A stretch of 31,304 nucleotides of DNA from Chersky-822 sp035553055 (lineage in GTDB: Bacteria; Actinomycetota; Actinomycetes; Streptosporangiales; Streptosporangiaceae), in the NCBI GenBank assembly GCA_035553055.1, contig DATNEK010000188.1, positions 1 through 31,304 of the forward strand. Reading direction: 5' to 3'. The notes under the pieces are model-generated. The model was not told the DNA's origin. It searched no databases and saw only the letters and a list, made by a program, of their open reading frames with translations. A program made the translations under genes and the position numbers. Below are positions 1-6,737 of this stretch, one piece after another. How positions within the stretch are numbered: the first letter of the stretch is position 1; the number at the start of each line of letters is the position of its first letter.

Positions 1-47
1 GCTAAGTGCCAGCGGATCGCGGCCAAAGAAGAGGGTGAGTGACGCTT

Positions 48-1124
48 ATGCGGCTCAAGCTGATCGCGGTAGGTGCGATGGCACTCGGAGGGCTGGCCTG
101 GATGCTCGTGCCTGGCGTGAGCTCAGCCCATGTCAACCACCACCAGAACCGCAGCATTCCTCGTTACCAACACATCGTCGAGATCATGATGGAGAACACT
201 AGCTTCTCCACCATCATCGGCAACTCTTTTGCTCCCAATCTCAACGCCCTAGCCAACAAGTACGGACTGGCCACGGACTACTTCGGGGTCACCCACCCGA
301 GCGAGCCGAATTACGTTGCCAACGTGGGTGGCAGCTTCTTCGGCATCCAAGACGACAACCAGTTCTACTGCACTCCCGCCCTCGCCAGCACCGACCCCAA
401 CTGCGCCGGGACCACGGTGGATCACACGATCTCGGCCCCGAACCTCGCATCGCAGCTCGCCGCTCACGGGAAGACCTGGAAGGGCTACTTCCAGAATCTC
501 CCGCCGATCCCGTCATCCGGGGTCGTCATGACCGGGCCGAACGCGAACGGACCCTACACCTTTAAGTGGCCGAGCAACGTAGACGCGCTCTATGCCTCCA
601 AGCACAACCCGTTCGTGAACTTCACCAACACCCAGAACGACCTGGCCAACATGGTGCCGGACACCCAGCTCTTCACTGACCTGGCGACCGGAAGGCTGCC
701 GAACTTCAGCTACGTCGTGCCAGACCAGTGCCACGACATGCATGGCATCGGCGCATGTGGCGACGAGAACGAGCTCATCTCGACCGGCGACAGCTACGTA
801 GGGCAGCTCGTCCACGCGATCATGCACTCTCAAGTGTGGACGCGCGGCCGGAACGCGATCGTCGTCACCTGGGACGAGGATGACTTCTCAGACCAAGGTC
901 AGCCAGGCACCGGCTGCTGCGGCGCCGACCCCGGCGGCGGTCACGTGGTGACCATCGTGATCACGAACAAGAGTCACCGTCATGTCGCCGACAATACGCC
1001 GTACAACCACTACTCACTGCTGCTCAGCCTTGAGAAGGCGTTCGGCCTGTCCTGCTTGCAGAACGCCTGCGACAAGGCGCACGGCGTCGTGCCGATGACG
1101 CCATTGTTCGACCCTCGCCGCTGA
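48..1124 (+). CDS. Secreted phosphoesterase (acid phosphatase / phospholipase C-like superfamily)
   Basis: A 358-aa member of the phosphoesterase family (alkaline-phosphatase superfold, PF04185-like) that probably removes phosphate from organic phosphates or phospholipids outside the cell. The N-terminus is a signal peptide: MRLK, a hydrophobic run, then a likely cleavage site near VSSA-H. Family signatures are the metal/nucleophile segment MMENTSF (about 48-53), HPSEPNYVA (83-91), TWDEDD (274-279), a GGGHVV block (His about 299) and the C-terminal YNHYSLL block (His about 321). Cysteines are abundant, as in exported proteins. I chose ATG 48 because GGTGAG lies 8 nt upstream. An in-frame GTG at 39 would add three residues but has its purine-rich stretch too close. 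A perfect hairpin follows the stop. Exact substrate is unknown. Confidence 0.85.
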   Translation: MRLKLIAVGAMALGGLAWMLVPGVSSAHVNHHQNRSIPRYQHIVEIMMENTSFSTIIGNSFAPNLNALANKYGLATDYFGVTHPSEPNYVANVGGSFFGIQDDNQFYCTPALASTDPNCAGTTVDHTISAPNLASQLAAHGKTWKGYFQNLPPIPSSGVVMTGPNANGPYTFKWPSNVDALYASKHNPFVNFTNTQNDLANMVPDTQLFTDLATGRLPNFSYVVPDQCHDMHGIGACGDENELISTGDSYVGQLVHAIMHSQVWTRGRNAIVVTWDEDDFSDQGQPGTGCCGADPGGGHVVTIVITNKSHRHVADNTPYNHYSLLLSLEKAFGLSCLQNACDKAHGVVPMTPLFDPRR

Positions 1125-1147
1125 TGTCCAATTAGCGCTGAATTATG

Positions 1148-1181
1148 GAGCCGGGCCGTGCTGTGAGGTGCGGCCCGGCTC
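1148..1181. terminator. Perfect 11-bp hairpin, probable bidirectional terminator
   Basis: GAGCCGGGCCG (1148-1158) and its exact complement CGGCCCGGCTC (1171-1181) form an 11-bp stem with a 12-nt loop. It sits 24 bases after the phosphoesterase stop and about 115 bases beyond the end of the convergent carbamoyltransferase gene. There is no clear U-tract, which is common for actinobacterial terminators. Confidence 0.6.
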
Positions 1182-1297
1182 TGTTGGCTGGGGTCAGAGC
1201 CGCGTCGTCGCCGCAGTGCGGACCCGCATCGGTGACCGAGTTTGATCCAGATGGGCTGCTCCAAGTCCTGCACCAGCGCGAAGCGGTGCCTCGCGCG

Positions 1298-2296
1298 TCA
1301 TGGCGTTACTCTGGGTGTTCGCTGGCTCCACAACATGTCCATGAGAGCCGCGCGTAGGTACACGCCCGAATGGACGGCGTCGAAATACCTGACATTTGGC
1401 AGGTCATCGACCTCGGGAGGCAGTTCTTCCCCGCGCGGTCCGCAGTGCAGCACGACTGTCTCGCGCCCGGCCGGTGACTCGAGTAGCCGACGGGTCACCT
1501 TGAACCGCTCGGGCATGTCGTCCGAGCGCGTCGCGCCCGCCGTGGCGACGTGGAAGTCGGGCAACTCAAGCGGGATCATGCTTGTCGCGTCAACCCGCCG
1601 TATGAGATCGGCGGCGCTATCCACTGTCGTGCAGCCGATGTTGAGATCGCGGAGCCGGTCGCGCTGCTCGGGCAGCACGTGAGCGTCCTCGGGAGTCAGG
1701 AACACCACTTCGGCCGGCGCGAAGGTCACGGCCATCGTGAAAATCGCCTTGATGGCCCGGCAGTTCGGATCACCGATCAAGCCGATGCGGCGGCCAGTTA
1801 TCGTGCCGAGCGTCCTGGTCATCATCCAGACGTCGAGCATGCCCTGGGTCGGATGGTCGCTCTCTCCCGTCCCCGCGTTCACCACGGGTACCGGGCTCAC
1901 CTCCGCCGCGCGCTCGGCCGCGTCGTCGTCCACGTGCCGCAGCACGAGCAGGTCAGCGTAACTGCCGATGACCTGCACGGTGTCGGTCAGGCTCTCCTTA
2001 AAGAAGTCGCCCGCCCGCGTGGTCGACGCGCTGGCAAACCCGACGTACTTGGCGCCGAGCAGGCAGGCGGCGGTCTCGAAGCTGATCCTGGTCCGGGTGC
2101 TGTTCTGGTAGAACAGCGTGCCCACGATCGCGCCAGGCGCGATCGCGGCGAGGTGGTCACGTGGCTGCCTCATCATCCATTCGGCCCTGGTGAAGAGCGC
2201 GAGAAGCTGTTCTGAGCCCCAGTCGCCCGAGGCGATCGCGTGCTGAGGAAGGCCTGTATGCGCCGATCTGGTCGGCGACTGTATCTGCTGGGTCAT
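1298..2296 (-). CDS. Aspartate/ornithine carbamoyltransferase-like enzyme with altered substrate pocket
   Basis: A 332-aa protein of the ATCase/OTCase fold. The carbamoyl-phosphate half is intact: STRTR (66-70), the SFETA helix start (72-76), K100 near the 80s-loop lysine position, R120-H121, HPTQ (148-151, ATCase-like rather than the OTCase HPCQ) and R180, equivalent to E. coli PyrB R167. The amino-acid half is not: the PyrB segment carrying R229 and Q231 (MTRVQ) reads MIPLE here (240-244), and the HPLPR loop reads HCGPR (284-288). By family knowledge these changes remove the aspartate side-chain contacts, so I infer a different carbamoyl acceptor. The gene starts 6 bases after the stop of the ThiF-like gene and is presumably translationally coupled. 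No pyrimidine or arginine genes are nearby. Not a housekeeping pyrB or argF, in my reading. Confidence 0.8.
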   Translation of the reverse strand: MTQQIQSPTRSAHTGLPQHAIASGDWGSEQLLALFTRAEWMMRQPRDHLAAIAPGAIVGTLFYQNSTRTRISFETAACLLGAKYVGFASASTTRAGDFFKESLTDTVQVIGSYADLLVLRHVDDDAAERAAEVSPVPVVNAGTGESDHPTQGMLDVWMMTRTLGTITGRRIGLIGDPNCRAIKAIFTMAVTFAPAEVVFLTPEDAHVLPEQRDRLRDLNIGCTTVDSAADLIRRVDATSMIPLELPDFHVATAGATRSDDMPERFKVTRRLLESPAGRETVVLHCGPRGEELPPEVDDLPNVRYFDAVHSGVYLRAALMDMLWSQRTPRVTP

Positions 2297-2302
2297 AACC
2301 GG

Positions 2303-3181
2303 TCACCACCACTTGCCGTGCACCGCCTTGGCGATCCACTTTTGCGTGTCGAGCATTGCGTACCCGGGCGTCACCGGCAGCTCGAACGAGCCAGGGAGCC
2401 GGTCGAGTCCGGTGATCGCCTGCCCAAGGCGGGAGGCGAGCATGCCCTGGGCGAGTGGCGGAGTGCCAGCGAAGATCGGGCACTCCTGGTCCTTGATGAA
2501 CCACTTGTCCAGCATCTGCCGGGACGGGAAGTCGGGCATCTCTGGGATGAACCGGCTGATGAGCTGCCTGGCGTTCTCCTCATTCATTTCCGCATCGACT
2601 GGGACGCCGAAGTACTCTTCCGCGGTCATCGAGTCGCGTGTCCATTTGAAGAAGAAGGTCCGGTTGCCGAATACCGGCGTAAGCATCATGAACTGACACC
2701 GGCCGGACCGCCGGAACGCCTGGTGAAGCATATATCGTGCCTGGATCTCGTATAGCTCGATCTTGTCAAGCACGTAGTCGCAGCCGTCCAGAAATTCGTC
2801 GGCTGTTTCCTCCGTGATGCCCTCGGGATAAACGTCGATGTTGACGTCCCGGGTGGTGTTATAGACGAGTTCGGCTACCGCTTCTGCCTTGTTCCGCCCA
2901 ATTGTCTCGATGGACGCACCGAACTGCCTGTTGATGTTGGACGCCTCGAACTTGTCCGGATCGGCGACCTTGAGGTTCTGCACTCCCATGCGCACGAGTC
3001 GTTCGGCGGTCGCGCCGCCGATGCCACCGCAGCCGGCTACGCCGATGACGGCGTTGCGCAGCTTCGTCTGGCGTTCGCGCTGCTCTTCCTCGGTGTCGCC
3101 GAGCCATCCGAGGTTGCGGCGTACGCGCTCCCAATAGAACGCGTCGTCACCTTCTGCTGAGTACCGCGTCCGGTCAGACAT
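2303..3181 (-). CDS. ThiF/MoeB/E1-like adenylating enzyme
   Basis: A 292-aa E1-like enzyme, which would activate a carboxylate (C-terminus of a carrier protein, a peptide or a small acid) with ATP. Visible motifs: the Rossmann loop GVAGCGGIGG (47-56), ADPDKFEASNINRQ (73-86, with the E1 arginine R85), K98 in IGRNKAEAV, and D139 in YVLDKIE, matching the MoeB ATP-site residues D, R, K and D. Only four cysteines occur (51, 134, 162, 234), none in the CxxC pairs that bind zinc in MoeB/ThiF; C234 could be a thioester cysteine, but this is unproven. The first ATG at 3190 abuts GGGAGGAG, so I chose the next ATG at 3181, 9 nt from AGGAG. No ubiquitin-like or ThiS/MoaD carrier gene is present. It is the first gene of an operon with the carbamoyltransferase-like gene. 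Confidence 0.85.
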   Translation of the reverse strand: MSDRTRYSAEGDDAFYWERVRRNLGWLGDTEEEQRERQTKLRNAVIGVAGCGGIGGATAERLVRMGVQNLKVADPDKFEASNINRQFGASIETIGRNKAEAVAELVYNTTRDVNIDVYPEGITEETADEFLDGCDYVLDKIELYEIQARYMLHQAFRRSGRCQFMMLTPVFGNRTFFFKWTRDSMTAEEYFGVPVDAEMNEENARQLISRFIPEMPDFPSRQMLDKWFIKDQECPIFAGTPPLAQGMLASRLGQAITGLDRLPGSFELPVTPGYAMLDTQKWIAKAVHGKWW

Positions 3182-3304
3182 GTGTCTCATCTCCTCCCGC
3201 CGCGCCCAGAACTGGGCCAGCTCAAAGACGGCGTGCTAGCGAATCCTAATATCGAATAAGCACCTCTCATTCGAGCTGCGGACTGCGAGTTCGGCCAGTC
3301 TCCC

Positions 3305-3332
3305 ACCCTATCGAGCCGACTGTGGCTGTCAA
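3305..3332 (-). promoter_or_regulatory. Sigma70-type promoter for the ThiF-like / carbamoyltransferase operon
   Basis: On the minus strand a consensus -35 TTGACA (3332-3327) is followed after 16 bp by TAGGGT (3310-3305), matching TANNNT. The predicted transcript starts near 3298, leaving a leader of about 115 nt before the ATG at 3181. The leader holds a 27-codon open frame (3270-3187) and a small hairpin (GCCCAG/CTGGGC, 3204-3217) just before the ribosome binding site. Confidence 0.5.
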
Positions 3333-3639
3333 ACTCCCGTCCCTATTCCCGCGCCTTATCCCTGGTAGGTCGCATCATTTTGATCTGATCGAAAGTCCGC
3401 CGAGTCCTTAATTCGGCCAGGGCCGTAAGGAAATACGCGGACCTAACTCGTCTGCGGCCGACAAGGCCGCAACTCGGTGATGCCTGGCGTTCATCAGGCC
3501 CAGACCGCGTGTTACGGCGACTTGCGACTCGCGGGCCAGGTAGTCAACTGTCCGTCGGTCTTTTTGAGCGAGAACTGGCGGCGTCGTTGCGGGCGTCTGG
3601 CGGACTTTGGCTTCGACGTTCTCCATGATCAACGGCCGG

Positions 3640-3935
3640 TGCGATGGATCCGGGCATCCATCGCACCCGGCGCCCCCGCCGAGCCCTGGTTCCGTGCGAT
3701 GGATCCGGGCATCCATCGCACCCCGGCGCCGGTCCTTGCGTTCGTTCGCACCCCGGCGCCCCGCCGAGGCCTGGTTCGGTGCGATGGATCCGGGCATCCA
3801 TCGCGCTTCGGCGCCGGTTCTTGCGTTCGTTGGGTGCGATGGGTTCGGGGTTCCATCAGGGAAATCGGGTGTCAATTCGGGTATCCATCGCGGCGTCCGG
3901 CCGGGCCGGTGCGATGGATCCGTGCATCCATCGCA
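3640..3935. repeat. Array of five palindromic 26-bp repeats (REP-like)
   Basis: Arms TGCGATGGAT and ATCCATCGCA flank a 6-nt loop (CCGGGC). Copies: 3640-3665 and 3695-3720 (perfect), 3780-3805 (last base changed), 3835-3860 (degenerate) and 3910-3935 (loop CCGTGC). The intervening 29, 59, 29 and 49 bases are themselves made of two repeated GC-rich spacer types, for example CACCCCGGCG...GCCTGGTTC and CGGCGCCGGT(C/T)CTTGCGTTCG. Start-to-start distances (55, 85, 55, 75) are not multiples of three throughout, so this is not a coding tandem repeat. The region 3333-4216 has no convincing gene. See also the related element at 19.1 kb. Confidence 0.85.
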
Positions 3936-4025
3936 GCCGCGGCAGGCCGCCAGGGCCACACCGCCAGCACCCCGTGCTGCGGGGGAACCCCGCGCGGCCG
4001 GTACCGCAGGAATCCAGGGCACCCT

Positions 4026-4146
4026 CGGCACCGCGGGAAACCCCGGGTACCCCGGCACCGCGGGAAACCCCGGGCACCCCCGGCGGCCCGGCCGCGCAAG
4101 GCCGCGCCCTGCCGCCCGCGCCCGCCGCCCTGCCGCCCGCGCCCGC
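4026..4146. repeat. Short GC-rich tandem repeats (27 bp and 21 bp)
   Basis: Two adjacent 27-bp units beginning CGGCACCGCGGGAAACCCCG start at 4026 and 4053. They are followed by two 21-bp units beginning GCCCTGCCGCCCGCGCCCG at 4106 and 4127. Less regular relatives of the 27-bp unit extend upstream to about 3980. This lies just past the 3' end of the ArsR-type gene in an otherwise gene-free stretch. Because 27 and 21 are multiples of three, several frames stay open, but none has a start, ribosome site or codon bias to support a gene. Confidence 0.7.
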
Positions 4147-4216
4147 ACACCGCGCCAGTGGCCTGCCAAACCGATACGCCGAGTTTTGCCAATCCCGCCC
4201 GGTGACCGTGGTCAGG

Positions 4217-4990
4217 TCAGCTAGGAACGGCCAGCCGACGGGTTTCGATGTCGAAGGTCTCGGCGAATCCGTGTTCTCCGTCCAGCGTGATGGTCAGCGC
4301 TCGCACGCCCGCCCGGTTGCTGGGCCTGCACCAGTCGAGTTCTTCAAACCGTTGGAGCAGCGCGGCCCCGAGACTGCCTCCGAGGTGGTGACGCTGCTCG
4401 GTCAAGTCCACGCAATAGCGAATCAGGGGCCGGCGCGTCCGCCGCACCCGCACGCCGAAGTCATCGAGTCGGCACCGGCCGTCCGGCGTTAGCCGGTAGT
4501 CGACGTCGTGGCCGGGGGTGGCCAGCCGGTCGCTGCCCGCTGACGTGCGGATGTGCTCGCCGGTTCCGCCGACCAGCACGCCGCTGGCGAGTAGCGACTG
4601 CATCACTGCGACGCCGAGATGGCCAGCGAGGTGGTCGTAGCAAGTGCGGGCTAGCCGTAGCGCCCGCGCCCGCGTATCGGTACGCAGGGACCGGACTGGT
4701 TGCCGCGGTGCCAGCTGGGATAGGGCCTCAAGCGCGTCGGCCACATGTGAAGATGCGAGCTCGTAGTAGCGCCGCCTGCCCTCGGGTCTGACTCGCAGCA
4801 GACCGCCCTTGGTGAGCTTGGTGAGGTGCTCACTCGCGGTCGATGCTGCCACACCAGCTTCGCTGGCCAGCATGGACATCGGCAGTGCCCGGCCGTCGAG
4901 GAGAGAGCGCAGCATCGCCGACCGCGCCGGATGGCCGATTAGCTCTGCTGGCAGCTCGAAGCTGGCGTCGCCTTGCATCAAGTCCGTCAT
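4217..4990 (-). CDS. ArsR-family winged-helix transcriptional regulator
   Basis: A 257-aa regulator. The N-terminal winged helix covers about residues 13-95: HTH LPMSMLASEAGVAASTASEHLTKL (37-60) followed by the wing GGLLRVRPEGRRRYYEL. A C-terminal extension begins ARTCYDHLAGHLGVA (114-128), a feature of a longer ArsR-like subgroup that I infer carries the ligand pocket. No cysteine metal-binding motif is present in the HTH, so small-organic-ligand sensing is more likely than metal sensing. ATG 4990 is chosen because GGAAGG lies about 10 nt upstream; the in-frame GTG at 5053 lacks one. It is divergent from the MFS exporter, and the shared 224-bp spacer holds a 7-2-7 palindrome, so control of that exporter and of itself is likely. 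Confidence 0.8.
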   Translation of the reverse strand: MTDLMQGDASFELPAELIGHPARSAMLRSLLDGRALPMSMLASEAGVAASTASEHLTKLTKGGLLRVRPEGRRRYYELASSHVADALEALSQLAPRQPVRSLRTDTRARALRLARTCYDHLAGHLGVAVMQSLLASGVLVGGTGEHIRTSAGSDRLATPGHDVDYRLTPDGRCRLDDFGVRVRRTRRPLIRYCVDLTEQRHHLGGSLGAALLQRFEELDWCRPSNRAGVRALTITLDGEHGFAETFDIETRRLAVPS

Positions 4991-5097
4991 GAGACGCCAA
5001 CCTTCCCAGCCGGCGACGGGGACAACACTCGCCAAGGCGCTAGACAACCTCACCGTAACGTCAGGTGCACGGCAGCCTCACGGCCTGGCGGCGACAC

Positions 5098-5113
5098 TTC
5101 GGTCGAGACCGAA
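5098..5113. promoter_or_regulatory. Candidate operator between ArsR-type regulator and MFS gene
   Basis: TTCGGTC-GA-GACCGAA is a 7-2-7 inverted repeat in the divergent spacer 4991-5214, upstream of both genes. Its symmetry suits a dimeric winged-helix repressor. Assignment to this regulator is inference from position only. Confidence 0.35.
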
Positions 5114-5214
5114 CAAGCTAGCTATTAGCATTTCTGGCTGGGTAGATAGGAACCCACGTTTTGGGCGCATTACCAGACCGGGCACGGAAAGCGTTAATGC
5201 CAAGGAGGTATGCA

Positions 5215-6684
5215 GTGAATAAATCACCACAACCGGCAATTACCATCAGAACCGGTCAGGAGACGGCGAGAACCGGTGAGGAAGCGACCCGGCACGGCGG
5301 GCACCGGAGTCGTTTCGGCGCAGGATCGCCGCGAGCCGTGCTCGTGGTGATGTGTGTCGGCTACTTCCTTGTGCTGCTCGACGTGACGATCGTCAATGTT
5401 GCCCTGCCGAGGATTGGTGTCGGCCTTCGGACCGACGTCAGCGGCTTGCAGTGGGTGGTCGACGGGTACGCGCTAGCTCTCGCGTCGCTGATGCTCATCG
5501 GCGGCACAGCTGGGGACGTGCGCGGGCACAAACGGGTCGTGCTTGCCGGGCTGGCGGTGTTCGGGGCCGGCTCACTCGCCTGTGCGCTGGCCCCGGTCGC
5601 GTCTGTGCTGGTCGCTGCCCGGGCGATCCAGGGAGTCGGTGCCGCCATGCTGCTGCCGGGCACCCTCGCCATCATCAGCCATGCTTACCCGGACGGCCAG
5701 GGACAAGCGCGGGCGATCGGCATCTGGGCAGGTATCGGCAGCCTGGCGCTGCCCGCGGGACCCCTGCTCGGCGGGGCGCTTATCACCGGATTCGGCTGGC
5801 GGGCGATCTTCATGGTCAACGTGCCCATAGTGATCGTCTCCTTCGTGGCCGCCCTGGCGATCGTGCGGGAGAGTTCTGAGCCGCAGGGCAAGCAGATGGA
5901 CATGCGAGGGGCCGTGCTCGGCGCGCTTTTCCTGCTGGCTGTGACCTTCACGGTCATCCAGGGCGGCCGCCAGGGCGCCGTCACGCCGGTCGTCGTGGCA
6001 GCGGCTTGCGCCGCGCTGGTGCTGGCCGGAGGCTTCGTGCTGGCCGAGTGGCGCCGCGGCGATGACGCTATGCTGCCGCTGAGCCTGTTCAGGCGGCCGG
6101 TGTTCTCCGTTGCCAATGGTGCGGCCGGGGTGATGAACCTCGGGACGCTCGGGATGCTGTTCGTGATGACACTGTTCCTGCAGTCGGTGCAGCACCGCTC
6201 GCCGCTCGCGGTCGGCGCGGAGATGATCCCGCTGTTCACGCCGCTGGCCGTGATCGCTCCGCTGGCCGGCCGAATCACCAGCCGGATTGGTCCCCGGCTT
6301 CCTGTTGCCTGCGGATTCGTGATCTCGGCCGGCGGCCTTGTCGTCCTGCTTGCCGTCGGCGCCAACTCTGGCTACCTGGTGCTGCTGTTGGCCTTCCTGC
6401 TGTGGGGCATCGGGCTCGGCGTGCTCACCCCCGCGGTGGTGGCGGCATCGATCGCGGCCGTGCCCGGACAGCGGGCCGGCCTCGGCTCCGCCGTGAACAA
6501 CACGGCACGCCAGGTCGGCGGGGCCATGGGCGTCGCGGTCGCCGGGGCGATCGCAGGGGAGCCAGGCAACTCCGGTTTCCTTGACGGCTTCCATGCCCTC
6601 GCCGTCGGCGCCGCCTGCCTGTACCTGCTCAGCGCCATCGTCGCCGTTGTCGTAATCCCCGGCGCGCTGCGACGGCGCGCCTGA
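5215..6684 (+). CDS. DHA2-family (14-TM, EmrB/QacA-like) MFS efflux transporter
   Basis: A 489-aa drug:proton antiporter of the DHA2 branch, expected to export a toxic or self-made small molecule. Seen: a 35-40-residue hydrophilic N-terminus, then hydrophobic segments in the number expected for 14 TM helices; family motif LDVTIVNVALPRI (about 55-67) in TM1; the loop motif GDVRGHKRV after TM2; and the antiporter motif GPLLGGAL in TM5. The GTG at 5215 is the start: AAGGAGG (5202-5208) is spaced 6 nt from it, the best ribosome site in the window. An in-frame upstream GTG-type extension to 5161 has no such site. It is divergent from the ArsR-type gene, its likely regulator, and ends 53 bases from the convergent PucR gene. 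Confidence 0.9.
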   Translation: MNKSPQPAITIRTGQETARTGEEATRHGGHRSRFGAGSPRAVLVVMCVGYFLVLLDVTIVNVALPRIGVGLRTDVSGLQWVVDGYALALASLMLIGGTAGDVRGHKRVVLAGLAVFGAGSLACALAPVASVLVAARAIQGVGAAMLLPGTLAIISHAYPDGQGQARAIGIWAGIGSLALPAGPLLGGALITGFGWRAIFMVNVPIVIVSFVAALAIVRESSEPQGKQMDMRGAVLGALFLLAVTFTVIQGGRQGAVTPVVVAAACAALVLAGGFVLAEWRRGDDAMLPLSLFRRPVFSVANGAAGVMNLGTLGMLFVMTLFLQSVQHRSPLAVGAEMIPLFTPLAVIAPLAGRITSRIGPRLPVACGFVISAGGLVVLLAVGANSGYLVLLLAFLLWGIGLGVLTPAVVAASIAAVPGQRAGLGSAVNNTARQVGGAMGVAVAGAIAGEPGNSGFLDGFHALAVGAACLYLLSAIVAVVVIPGALRRRA

Positions 6685-6737
6685 GCCGCAAGCCATGATC
6701 ATGTCGGCTTGGCCGGGCACGTCATGGCGGCCTGTGG

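Noticed and set aside
3640..3935. CRISPR-like appearance of regularly repeated palindromes
   Set aside because: Spacer lengths vary (29, 59, 29, 49) and the spacers are themselves repeated, copies degenerate in the middle of the array, and no cas gene is present.
3408..4224. Several long open frames on both strands through the repeat region
   Set aside because: They result from high GC and repeats whose periods keep frames open. None has a ribosome site, family similarity or normal codon bias, and many frames are open at once.
6689..6711. Hairpin CAAGCC/GGCTTG between the MFS and PucR genes
   Set aside because: Six pairs with an 11-base loop and no U-tract are too weak to call a terminator.
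5572..6720. 382-residue antisense open frame opposite the MFS gene
   Set aside because: It mirrors the transporter codons, is rich in Asp/His/Gln/Gly as expected of a shadow frame, and has no recognisable domain.
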